The notes below the pieces were generated by a model. The model was not told the origin of the DNA. It worked only from the letters and a program-made list of their open reading frames with translations, and searched no databases. A stretch of 64,000 nt of DNA, taken from NCBI RefSeq assembly GCF_000227115.2, contig NC_016482.1, positions 806,001-870,000 of the forward strand, given 5' to 3'. Made by a program: the position numbers and the translations under genes. Every line of letters starts with the position of its first letter. Position 1 is the stretch's first letter. This DNA is from Naumovozyma dairenensis CBS 421. Its lineage: Eukaryota; Ascomycota; Saccharomycetes; Saccharomycetales; Saccharomycetaceae. This document shows positions 50,701 to 59,043 of the stretch, in pieces.

Positions 50701-51187
50701 TCAAAACAGTCCTTTGGTTTGGATTATTGGCATACATAAGTCCATATTTGAGAAGGAATAATAAATTTGCTTTCAACAATTTCCACGTGAATTCTTTAGA
50801 GCTGGTATTTGTATTCATTTGCACAGTCAATGTTAGTGCCCCAAAATATTTCACGTTAGGAGAATATAGGTCTTTGTCCAACAATTCTATAGCTAGGTGG
50901 AATCCATCGTCTGATTTTTGAATTTGTTGCAACGTCTGCTGAATTTCATTCACATCATAAGATGGATGTGGTGAGTATAACTCTTCAATGTACTAAACAT
51001 ATACATATAAATGGTGAAAAACCATTCAAAGCATCAGGAGGTTAGTATAAAGTTATGTTGCAGGTTCAGATTAGTTTACCAAGTGTGACAGGAGGGTTAC
51101 ACGGGGTATATCTTTGGGAATTTTCGTCTTCAAATACAGTGACCGTTAAAAAGTACATACTTTAACAACGTCTTCGATACTATGCAT
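47792..51187 (-). CDS. KAP122: Kap122 importin-beta-family karyopherin, with a 5' intron
   Basis: 1075 aa after splicing (S. cerevisiae 1081). The main frame (47792-50992) has no ATG at its start, only a stop just before YIEELYSPHP. A 27-nt first exon (51161-51187) encodes MHSIEDVVK, and joining it in phase 0 gives MHSIEDVVKYIEELYSPHP, matching the S. cerevisiae N-terminus MSSIHEVVALIEELYSPHP. The protein is an all-helical HEAT-repeat transport receptor with the C-terminal WKLL/WWLECTSLP ends of the family. It imports the TFIIA subunits Toa1/Toa2 and other cargoes. I recall YGL016W as intronless, so the intron appears specific to this lineage or lost in S. cerevisiae. It lies in tandem with ATE1, as in S. 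cerevisiae. Confidence 0.93.
50993..51160 (-). other. KAP122: Spliceosomal intron in KAP122 (168 nt)
   Basis: On the coding strand the intron starts with the yeast consensus GTATGT (51155-51160 on the plus strand reads ACATAC), has a perfect TACTAAC branch point at 51041-51047, and ends in TTTAG at 50993. The distance from branch A to the 3' splice site is about 49 nt. It interrupts the gene in phase 0 after codon 9. Confidence 0.9.
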
Positions 51188-51573
51188 GTTTGTTGGAATG
51201 GTTTCTAATATACCTTTATTTAAGTATCCTTGTTATTGAAATTTCAAAGACTTAAAAGGTATCAATATGTTTGGATATCCATCCATCAAATTTTTTTTCA
51301 TGTCAAATTGGTAAATGTACTATATCAAATGTCGAAATTTCATTAATAATAGTACTTTCCTTACCGAAGTACGAAAAAGATGCCAAGGGCGGCTAAATTC
51401 CCCCACTCTTTAAAGGACAAATCCACAGTGGGAGACAACTTTGAAAAGGTGAATTATCAAAAGAGAACAACAATATACCAATATACCAATCGGATTGTTC
51501 AATGAATCCGATTGGTATATTCCCTTGGTAGCATCATATCTATGTAAATATGTAATGTATATATTATTTATGA
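51188..51573. other. KAP122-ATE1 intergenic region with a large hairpin
   Basis: 386 bp holding the KAP122 promoter and ATE1 3' end (both genes on the minus strand). The notable element is the 17-bp perfect inverted repeat at 51480-51521. No ORF with family features is seen. Confidence 0.6.
51480..51521. repeat. 17-bp perfect inverted repeat (8-nt loop)
   Basis: Arms aatataccaatcggatt (51480-51496) and aatccgattggtatatt (51505-51521) are exact reverse complements around gttcaatg. A further partial copy of the arm start (atataccaat) precedes it. It is 52 bp past the ATE1 stop, so it may be transcribed as a 3' UTR hairpin. Confidence 0.9.
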
Positions 51574-53187
51574 CTACTGGCATACTAACAATACCTCAGC
51601 TGCAAATGATGGACCCAGTATTCTGATTAAGTTACACACAGCTGTCTTAACTTGCTTACTCTCATCTAAGATGTTTTCTAAACGTCTAATACCAGTAAAT
51701 GGGGAAAACTCGACGACAAGCAACTCAGCGAACACACCATCAATACGGTTTCCGCCTTCATGTTCCATAAAATACATTAATTGCCACAATGGCATCAATC
51801 CCGGTGAGACAGAGGGAAATAAAGCATATCTAGCACTCTGTTCTATATATTCATCCTTCGGTACTAAATTCAAGACATTCGAGGGTTCTATTGTGTATTC
51901 AATATCCTGTTCTGCAAACAACTTTACTAATTCTTCAATTCCACCATATGCAGATCCATCCACCCCATATACTACCTCTGCTCTATTGATATCAAAATCC
52001 TTTGTATTAGTAGTTTCAATATTTTCCGGCAATGCTGCTCTTAAAGAAGGCTCTCTCTTATCCACACAACTCGGAAAAGGTAAGTTAATCTCATCTTCAA
52101 TATATATATCACCATTTCGCATACTATCATCATTTATCGTAAAAAATTTGCTTTCAGATATCATACCGTTAACTTTCAAAAACTCTAACGGTACAAACTT
52201 ACCATTACAAATATCTAACAATTCTCCACCGTAGGCCCCCTTGTAATTCATTTTTGGACAATCATCAGCGTACAAACCTAAATAATAATATTTTTTACTT
52301 TCCCTTTCAACTAACGCCAATTCCCTTAAGGCACTAATTTTACCTAGGGACCAATCTCTATAATCCGGATCCCAAATGAAATATACAGATGAAATACCAG
52401 TTGGTAAAATATCAAGAACTGATAAGGCAATCAGTTTATCATCATAATAGTAGCACTCGTGGACTGGTCCACTGACTTCCTTTTGTGAGGCAATTCGAAT
52501 ATCATGTATTCTTGCCTCATTAAGTTGTTTCCATTGTTCCTCAGTTCCAGTATTAGTGAATGGACAATGACAAAGAAACCTTTCAAACCCCTTAGGACTA
52601 TGATCAAAATCCTTATGGACGGCTTCTTGATATCTAGCAAAAAGGAGATATTTTTCTTCTGAAAATACGGCCGGTTCATAAACAGTTTGGAAGTTTGTAG
52701 ATATCATTTCTGCTTCATTCAATTTTTCAATAAAATCATAAGGTTTATTTTTGTTTGCTTCACTTTTTTTTCTTAACTTCTCAAGTTGTTCTGTTGTAGT
52801 AATACGTTTTGTAAATTTATTAATGGCAGATTTGAATTCTTTAGTAATTTTAAACTGTTTTAAAGATGTTCTAATTGTGTATAATCTACAACAATTACGT
52901 AACATCTCCGTTCTATAAATGAAATCTCCTGATCTTCTAAATCCCAAATTACAAAGCCTTTCATATTGTCTCACATTCATTTTCATTGCTTGAAATCCAA
53001 TACTAGAATGTTCAATTTGTAATTTATCTTTCAACACATCAGTCCTGTACTTTTCAAAAAATGATTCGAGTGCAAAAAAATACCTGGGGTCTTTTTTTTC
53101 ACCTTTACAATATCCACAATCCTCTGCAGGATGACTGAAGTACATGGGTGCCGTTATTATTAAACGGTCTGAAATACCGGGATCCAT
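51574..53187 (-). CDS. ATE1: Arginyl-tRNA-protein transferase
   Basis: 537 aa (S. cerevisiae Ate1 about 503). It transfers Arg from Arg-tRNA to N-terminal Asp, Glu or oxidised Cys, feeding the Arg/N-degron pathway. The N-terminal domain has the conserved C24-x2-C27 pair (CGYC) and C99-C100 in NCCRLYTIR, residues implicated in Fe-S or zinc binding. The C-terminal GNAT-like domain includes GPVHECYYYDDKLIALSVLDILPTGISSVYFIWDPDY and YYLGLYADDCPKMNYKGAYGGE. The ATG at 53185-53187 gives a slightly longer N-terminus than S. cerevisiae; a later Met is possible. It lies between KAP122 and JAC1, as YGL017W. Confidence 0.95.
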   Translation of the reverse strand: MDPGISDRLIITAPMYFSHPAEDCGYCKGEKKDPRYFFALESFFEKYRTDVLKDKLQIEHSSIGFQAMKMNVRQYERLCNLGFRRSGDFIYRTEMLRNCCRLYTIRTSLKQFKITKEFKSAINKFTKRITTTEQLEKLRKKSEANKNKPYDFIEKLNEAEMISTNFQTVYEPAVFSEEKYLLFARYQEAVHKDFDHSPKGFERFLCHCPFTNTGTEEQWKQLNEARIHDIRIASQKEVSGPVHECYYYDDKLIALSVLDILPTGISSVYFIWDPDYRDWSLGKISALRELALVERESKKYYYLGLYADDCPKMNYKGAYGGELLDICNGKFVPLEFLKVNGMISESKFFTINDDSMRNGDIYIEDEINLPFPSCVDKREPSLRAALPENIETTNTKDFDINRAEVVYGVDGSAYGGIEELVKLFAEQDIEYTIEPSNVLNLVPKDEYIEQSARYALFPSVSPGLMPLWQLMYFMEHEGGNRIDGVFAELLVVEFSPFTGIRRLENILDESKQVKTAVCNLIRILGPSFAAEVLLVCQ

Positions 53188-53563
53188 TTTAGATTGCTGA
53201 TACTAGTAATATTACAATTTGAAATTCAGCCTTGAGGTAGTACAACTGTTAGCCACGTACTAATATAGGTAACTTGAAGTTGATACCAAATCAATTGAGT
53301 TCTATGTACATCTTATGTGTCCCCAAAAAAATATCATATAATTTACAACTTGTTTGGTCTCTTTAATTTTTCAAAATCGATATATAGTGAAATTTCACCA
53401 CAGCGACATGAATCATCTCAAAATGTAGGAAAAAGGTGCTGAATAATCAATCAATCAGTTGTAAACCATCAAGTAAATAAACTTGAAAAGTTTATCAACA
53501 ACCTCCGTTTTCTTATACCATTATTTCAAGAACGAATTAGTCACCAAAAAAATATACAACCCC
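53188..53563. promoter_or_regulatory. Divergent ATE1-JAC1 promoter region
   Basis: 376 bp between divergent genes. The JAC1 frame is open into this region from 53483, but only from a TTG codon. No other coding signal is seen. Confidence 0.5.
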
Positions 53564-54136
53564 ATGTCACTATCTTTAAGGAGATTTTTCATCCAAAAAC
53601 GTACATTAACAACGTTTTACGAGTTATTTCCAAAAACTTTCCCTGATAAGAAACCAATATGGTCGATAGATCAAACTAAACTTCGAAAAGAATACAGAGC
53701 TTTACAAGCTCAACACCATCCAGATATGGTAAAGGAAGGAGAAATTGATAAACAATCTACTCTACTTAATAAGGCATACCATGTATTGAAAGAACCATTG
53801 AGAAGATCTCAATATATGATTAAACTTTTACATGATATAGATTTGACTCAAGATTCCGTTAAGGAAAAGATTACTAATAGCGATCCTGATATTTTAATGA
53901 AAGTTATTGATATTCATGAGCAATTAATGGAAATAGAAGATGAAAATGACGTTAACAAAGTTCGTCAAGAAAATCAAGAACGAATCGATGCTATTGAGAA
54001 AAAATTAACCGACGCTTTTGAAAGAAAAGACTTTGATACTGCTATTAAACTGACTGTTGAGCTTAAATATTGGTCAAATGTTGCTTATGCTATTAAAGAG
54101 TGGGCCCCTGGTAAAGAAATACATTTGAACCATTGA
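53564..54136 (+). CDS. JAC1: Jac1 mitochondrial J-protein for Fe-S cluster transfer
   Basis: 190 aa from the first ATG (S. cerevisiae 184). The N-terminus is basic, with LRRFFIQKR (mitochondrial presequence). The J domain contains the essential H52-P53-D54 motif in AQHHPDMV. The C-terminal HscB-type helical domain (about 100-190, DPDILMKVIDIHEQLMEIED through LKYWSNVAYAIKEW) binds the Isu scaffold. Jac1 stimulates the Hsp70 Ssq1 to release Fe-S clusters from Isu1. It is an essential gene with expected neighbours ATE1 and CKB1, in the S. cerevisiae orientation. Confidence 0.95.
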   Translation: MSLSLRRFFIQKRTLTTFYELFPKTFPDKKPIWSIDQTKLRKEYRALQAQHHPDMVKEGEIDKQSTLLNKAYHVLKEPLRRSQYMIKLLHDIDLTQDSVKEKITNSDPDILMKVIDIHEQLMEIEDENDVNKVRQENQERIDAIEKKLTDAFERKDFDTAIKLTVELKYWSNVAYAIKEWAPGKEIHLNH

Positions 54137-54439
54137 AAAAAAGAATGAATATTGCTAGTATCGTGTAAATATAACAAAAGATTTATGTAATGTTTGTATT
54201 TCTCCTAATCGCTTTGAACTGCGTATATTATAGGTATGTATTTTACAATTTTTTTCTTCTTACGTTATATAAGCTCCATTTTATGAAAAATGTAGCTGAC
54301 CAATATATATATATATATATNNNNNNNNNNNNNNNNNNNNATATATATATATATATATATATATATATAGCCCTTGATCTATCTTATAACATGAAATGTT
54401 TCATTTATATTCGGTTCATTTAATTTTTTAACTCTTTCT
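54137..54439. other. JAC1-CKB1 convergent intergenic region with assembly gap
   Basis: 303 bp between convergent genes, AT-rich, centred on an AT dinucleotide repeat interrupted by 20 N. Its real length is unknown. Confidence 0.7.
54302..54368. repeat. (AT)n repeat spanning a 20-N gap
   Basis: About 19 bp of AT repeat to the left and about 28 bp to the right of N at 54321-54340. The N run is a fixed-size placeholder, and the repeat probably continues through it. Confidence 0.95.
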
Positions 54440-55261
54440 TTATACTGATGGAGTTTCGAATTCACATTTGGCAAAATCTGCCCACTCTTCATCGGTACTT
54501 GGATATTGTCTTAGCCATTTCATCCTTTGCCCAGAAACTGCTCTATCGTTGATTCTAAATCCAAATACTTTCAATTCGTACGTTTCCTTAGTCTTTCTTT
54601 CAACGTATTCTTCAAGTTCTTTGAAATGTTTCAAAAACACACCTGGGAAACTGGTTCCCCAAAATGCACCTTCTAAACAAAGAAACCTCGAGGATTGTGG
54701 AAGATATATATCTTGACAACTTGGACAATAAAGTCTTACAGTATATTTCCCAATGGTATCACTTAATCCACATGGTAACAATTGCATACCACTACAATGG
54801 TAACGAGGACAAATTCCGAATTCTTTATGATCAAATTTCTCCGCCATGGATTGTAACCCTTGTTTAGTTAAGATATATCTTGCATGAATCAACCCATATA
54901 GTTGTTCAGCAGCATGTTCAATAATACTTCTATTAACTATTGGTGGTTTCCTCTTACTGCTACTATTTTGCGACCCATTTTCCCCTAACATATCTTGATC
55001 TTCCTCTTCCTCCTCCTCATCTTCTTCATCATCACTTATATCTTCTAAATCTAGTATCATATCCAACGCCTTACGATAATGTGGAACTTCTTGAGCTAAA
55101 GAGGTTAAGTTAAAATCATCCTCAATGAATTCATGTGGGACTTCACAAAAATATTCATGACCAAACCTTGAACAAAATGATGGAATCCATTCATCATAAG
55201 TCCCACTGTCTTCATCAGACAACGCACTGTGTGATGGTGCTTCAATATATTCTGTTGACAT
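54440..55261 (-). CDS. CKB1: Casein kinase 2 regulatory subunit beta (Ckb1)
   Basis: 273 aa (S. cerevisiae 278). Hallmarks are WIPSFCSRFGHEYFCEVP near the N-terminus and an acidic loop (about 74-90, Glu/Asp run) typical of the fungal beta subunit. The zinc-binding dimerisation motif has C151, C156, C179 and C182 (CPRYHC...CPSC). Two beta subunits bridge two catalytic alpha subunits in the CK2 tetramer. The gene is convergent with JAC1 and divergent from GET1, as YGL018C-YGL019W-YGL020C. The first ATG is used. Confidence 0.96.
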   Translation of the reverse strand: MSTEYIEAPSHSALSDEDSGTYDEWIPSFCSRFGHEYFCEVPHEFIEDDFNLTSLAQEVPHYRKALDMILDLEDISDDEEDEEEEEEDQDMLGENGSQNSSSKRKPPIVNRSIIEHAAEQLYGLIHARYILTKQGLQSMAEKFDHKEFGICPRYHCSGMQLLPCGLSDTIGKYTVRLYCPSCQDIYLPQSSRFLCLEGAFWGTSFPGVFLKHFKELEEYVERKTKETYELKVFGFRINDRAVSGQRMKWLRQYPSTDEEWADFAKCEFETPSV

Positions 55262-55735
55262 TCTCTCTCACTATTTCCTTTTTTTTCTTTATTTTGAGGG
55301 TTCACACTGGTATTTTCCCCTCCTAATTAATATGCAACGGATAGTACGCACTAGTATACAGATAGTAACTTGTTTCTATAATAAGTAGAAAAGTCCCAAG
55401 TGAAGTCCGAGTGTTTAATCCATATACTATAGGTCAAGTAACTTCTTCCTCAATCATAAATAATCTTTTACTCAATTGATTAATTGATCGACTGACTATT
55501 AGTTATTTCTCTTGTGATCAACAATTTTTCAATTTTCATAAAAAAAACATTCAAGTGAAAAAGTGTCAGCTGAATGAAATTTGAAAAATACAACGAAGGT
55601 ATGAAGTGAAAGAAGAAGATGACAACAAAGCCTGATTCAAATAATTACACAAGTTTCCTTGAATAAATAACTACAGCGTGTTTCGTATAGTTTTCAGTGG
55701 AGATATAAAAAAATCCATGCAATTGACAAAAAAAG
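55262..55735. promoter_or_regulatory. Divergent CKB1-GET1 promoter region
   Basis: 474 bp, AT-rich, with no ORF of interest. A-rich runs precede both start codons. Confidence 0.5.
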
Positions 55736-56452
55736 ATGTCTGCTTGTAACTGGGTCATCGCTACTTCCTTGGTCTTCGTCACGATCAATAAGTTCCTACA
55801 ATACTCCACAAGTTATCATGCTTCATGGATGTCCAAAATCATTCAACATTCCGTCCATAAAAAATCATACGATGATTATCACAAGAAATTGCAAGAACGT
55901 CTAGAATTACAAGAAGAAAATACTACCATCTCAGCACAAGATAACTATGCTAAATGGACAAAGAATAATCGTAAATTGGAAAAATTAAATGAAGAGATCA
56001 AAGCTCTAGGTATACAATTAAAATCTCAACAATCTTCTATTGAAAAACAAATGAAGAAGTTCAAATTGGTTACATTGACTGCTCCTTTCATAATTTTGAA
56101 ATTATGGAAGGGTAAATTTCCAGTTTATTATTTACCACATTCTGATATGTTCCCCAAGATCATTGGTGGTGTTATGAGTCAAGGTTGGTTATATTTAGCT
56201 TTATTACCATTACAAATCCTGAGAGGTAGTAGCAAAGTGGAAACTCAAGGGGAAGAAAGTATGGCTATTCAAGTTAGTGTGTCTCTGGGGATATGGTTAT
56301 GGGCTTTGATGACTGTTATTTCTACTGTGGAATTCTTGATTAATCAATTAGTTTTCACTAAGGAAGTTAAGAAACCTGTCGTCATAGAAGAAGAGAAGAT
56401 AAACATCAAAGCTCCAAACGCCATTGAAGAAGATAAAATCGCTTTAGATTAA
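55736..56452 (+). CDS. GET1: Get1 subunit of the tail-anchored protein insertase
   Basis: 238 aa (S. cerevisiae 235). Layout is a short N-terminal membrane segment (about 4-20), a cytosolic coiled coil (about 38-105, rich in Lys, Glu and Gln) that opens the Get3 dimer, then two membrane segments (about 148-165 and 182-205). With Get2 it forms the ER receptor that receives tail-anchored proteins from Get3. The position next to CKB1 matches YGL020C, and it is convergent with STT3. The ALK1 gene that separates GET1 and STT3 in S. cerevisiae is missing. Confidence 0.94.
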   Translation: MSACNWVIATSLVFVTINKFLQYSTSYHASWMSKIIQHSVHKKSYDDYHKKLQERLELQEENTTISAQDNYAKWTKNNRKLEKLNEEIKALGIQLKSQQSSIEKQMKKFKLVTLTAPFIILKLWKGKFPVYYLPHSDMFPKIIGGVMSQGWLYLALLPLQILRGSSKVETQGEESMAIQVSVSLGIWLWALMTVISTVEFLINQLVFTKEVKKPVVIEEEKINIKAPNAIEEDKIALD

Positions 56453-56666
56453 ACTGAATTACTTTTCTCAAACTTTATGTTAAGACATGATGAAAATTAT
56501 TCAATTAATTATATACAAAACAGAAATATATTATTATTTATAACAAATAATTTTTTTTGTATGGAATTTTTTTTTTCATATTTTTTATTCTATATACATA
56601 TATGTATATAGAATTCTTTTTTTAATACATAGATTAAGACGTGTGCATAATACTAACCGTCGGAAC
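56453..56666. terminator. GET1-STT3 convergent 3' region
   Basis: 214 bp between convergent genes. It contains poly-T runs on both sides and the 28-bp palindrome at 56587-56614 with TATATA/TACATA elements readable on both strands, a plausible bidirectional 3'-end signal. Confidence 0.6.
56587..56614. repeat. 28-bp perfect palindrome
   Basis: Each 14-bp half reads attctatatacata and its exact reverse complement, with no spacer. It contains TATATA and TACATA/TATGTA, the yeast 3'-end efficiency words, in both directions. Confidence 0.9.
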
Positions 56667-58763
56667 CTAAACTCTTAAAGTAAGATCTGGTTTAGTTATC
56701 TTTCTCTTTTTGGTCAATTTACCCTTTGCTCTTTCGAAATCACCAACTTCCTTTAAGGATCTACCTTCAGGATCATCTTCTTTCAATTGATAAATTCTAA
56801 CCATCCAATTTTCGGAAGTGAAAACTTCATCGAAATAATCCAATGTACCAACATCTTCCAAGGAAATTGCTTGTTGACGAACTTTATCCACAGCTTGACC
56901 ACCATTAAATAAAATTGGGAAATCCTTAAAGGACATCTTATACATTATTGATTCCTTCATAGTCTTTGAAGCACGAGAATCTACTCTATATTCACCTTCA
57001 GGTGTAAAAAAATCTCTTTCTTTAATTTCATCAGGCCAAATACCTTCACTAATTCTAATCATCCATAAGAATTTATTCAAATCATCACCACCAAACCCAA
57101 TTAACCCACCAAATATGACCAAAACATAATCCACATCATGTTCTTTCAAAATTTCATAAGCTTTTTCTTCAGGTGAAGCCATAGCTTTCCCCACGATGGC
57201 AATATGCGTATTATTCCAAGTATTATTATCAACCAATGTAGTTCTATCAGCCATCCCACCAATTTGATACCCATAATCCCACCATGCGGCGACTTTAGCA
57301 TCTTCATCAGTGTTCATTCTTAGCCAATAGTAAGCTTCTCTAAAATCATCAATTAAAGCCATACTACCATCGGGACTTGTTGATGGTAATACGACTGATG
57401 GAGAAGAGTAAGCAGTTTGAGTGACCCAAGTACAATGGAAGACGAATAAATACAAGTAAAAGATGAAAGTCCCCGAGACGATCAATCGTGACAATAATGA
57501 GGTCAAGTTTCTTCTTTGTGGGTCAATTGCTGAGGAGAAATCTAAATAGACATCAAATACTTTAGATAATGCTACTGCGGCAGTGATACAAATGACTGGA
57601 GTTAATGTTAACATTAATCTAACCATGACGCCAGCGAAGTAGGAACATAATACTGAATATGCGATTATGAATACGTGTTCATCTTTCAAATCCATGAATA
57701 GTAAGAATACACCGGCTGGAAATAACCAGATTAAGAAATGAGTGTCGAAGAAGAAAGCGGGCCATGCAACGGGTTGATGTTCTGAGACAGATGCAATGAT
57801 AGGGATATGGATTTTAGCGTAACTTGTATCCCATAATGAATAGAACCTACCGGTCCATGGAGCGATCAATCCCATGTAAGTTAGAAGGAATAAACCAGCA
57901 ATACCTATAGCTAAGATAATTAATAATGAAACTATCATTACTATTTTAAATTTTCTTGGTGGTAATTTACTCTTAACGAAATCACCTAGGGCAACAATTT
58001 GTAATAACCCAAAGACACCCAATGCAGCCATATGATCATTTGATCTAATTGGTAAGAATCCAACGAATGGGATTTGCATAGATGCGACTGTACCAATGAT
58101 GAACCAAGTATTATACGCTACGTATAATTTTGAAGTGAATCTACCCATCAATATTAAAAGGAAGATATGGAATGGGATTAAATTAGTAATGAATACATAA
58201 CCACCCCAAGCTGAGACCATATAAAAGTAGAAAAGTGCGGCGAATGAACTATAAAGAATGGAACCTGTCTTTTGACCCTTAATCCAGAACATGAAAGTCA
58301 CCATCAATAAAGTGATAGCGATGGCTTCATTATCGTAAGCACCGGCGACGGATCTTGATATGTAACCTGGGACTATAGCGATGAATGCTGCAGCAAGTAC
58401 ACCTGCAGATGAATCTTTAATTTCCTTTGTCAAGTAGTAAGTTGCAATTGCAGTGACACCAGAAAATGCTGGAGCGAAAAGTACACAAATGTTTCTAATG
58501 TCAATTGGTAAACCAATTTTCCTTAAAGTATGCCAGATTAATGCTGATGTGGTCATTAAACCCGGATATAAAGTACCACCTGTGACTCTTCCTAGTGGGT
58601 ACCAAGTTCTATCATCGAACCAATTTAAGAAATCGTAGAATGAGTTATTGATTAAATATTTGGTTGCTCTGAAGTTGAACCATGGATCGAATTCGTGAAT
58701 TATGGATTCGAATCTGATCACAGAGAATAATCTTGCTGATACAGCTGCACCGAATATAGACAT
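56667..58763 (-). CDS. STT3: Stt3 catalytic subunit of oligosaccharyltransferase (5' end uncertain)
   Basis: 698 aa from the only in-frame ATG (58761-58763). It is a GT-C type membrane enzyme that transfers the dolichol-linked oligosaccharide to Asn in the ER lumen. The catalytic motif FDPWFN lies near the N-terminus, the WWDYG signature is at 494-498, and the DK-type segment follows. About 12 hydrophobic segments span residues 1-450. Homology to S. cerevisiae Stt3 continues upstream of this ATG in the same frame (VLQWIQSILKAAIF against VLSVFQTILKLVIF). A start here would cut half of the first membrane segment, so the true start is probably further upstream, across a frame break (next entry). 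Convergent with GET1 and divergent from PIB2, as YGL022W. Confidence 0.94.
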   Translation of the reverse strand: MSIFGAAVSARLFSVIRFESIIHEFDPWFNFRATKYLINNSFYDFLNWFDDRTWYPLGRVTGGTLYPGLMTTSALIWHTLRKIGLPIDIRNICVLFAPAFSGVTAIATYYLTKEIKDSSAGVLAAAFIAIVPGYISRSVAGAYDNEAIAITLLMVTFMFWIKGQKTGSILYSSFAALFYFYMVSAWGGYVFITNLIPFHIFLLILMGRFTSKLYVAYNTWFIIGTVASMQIPFVGFLPIRSNDHMAALGVFGLLQIVALGDFVKSKLPPRKFKIVMIVSLLIILAIGIAGLFLLTYMGLIAPWTGRFYSLWDTSYAKIHIPIIASVSEHQPVAWPAFFFDTHFLIWLFPAGVFLLFMDLKDEHVFIIAYSVLCSYFAGVMVRLMLTLTPVICITAAVALSKVFDVYLDFSSAIDPQRRNLTSLLSRLIVSGTFIFYLYLFVFHCTWVTQTAYSSPSVVLPSTSPDGSMALIDDFREAYYWLRMNTDEDAKVAAWWDYGYQIGGMADRTTLVDNNTWNNTHIAIVGKAMASPEEKAYEILKEHDVDYVLVIFGGLIGFGGDDLNKFLWMIRISEGIWPDEIKERDFFTPEGEYRVDSRASKTMKESIMYKMSFKDFPILFNGGQAVDKVRQQAISLEDVGTLDYFDEVFTSENWMVRIYQLKEDDPEGRSLKEVGDFERAKGKLTKKRKITKPDLTLRV

Positions 58764-59043
58764 AAAAATTGCAGCCTTTAAGATGGATTGTATCCATTGA
58801 AGAACTGTGTTGTGGAATGCCTCTTCCTTTGCAGCGGCAGCGGCGGCGGCGGCGGCGGCGACATCGTCGTTATCAAGTCCTTTTTTTATGTCGATGTCAA
58901 GTGTATTGTTATCTTTCTTATTTTTTTGAATGGAGCTCTTGTTACTATGTTTAGTCTTGTCTTTATGCTTGTCATCACTAGTCTTGGTTAATTTTTTGTA
59001 TATGTTTGTCAGACGACACTTTGCCTGATACTGCCGTTACCAT
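58764..59043 (-). other. STT3: Probable N-terminal part of STT3 across a homopolymer frame break
   Basis: The STT3 frame is open upstream to about 59030 without any ATG. It encodes a Lys/Asp-rich segment, a 10-residue poly-Ala (GCC/GCT run near 58835-58861) and the conserved start of the first membrane helix. An ATG at 59041-59043 in an A-rich context begins a second frame (MVTAVSGKVSSDKHIQK) that meets the first at the T6 run 58992-58997 (A6 on the coding strand). Removing one base there gives one continuous reading frame with about 93 extra residues. This is an inference. Confidence 0.55.

Noticed and set aside
58770..58856. Alternative ATG (MSPPPP...) in the poly-GCC stretch as the STT3 start
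   Set aside because: That frame stops after about 28 codons and does not encode the conserved first membrane helix.
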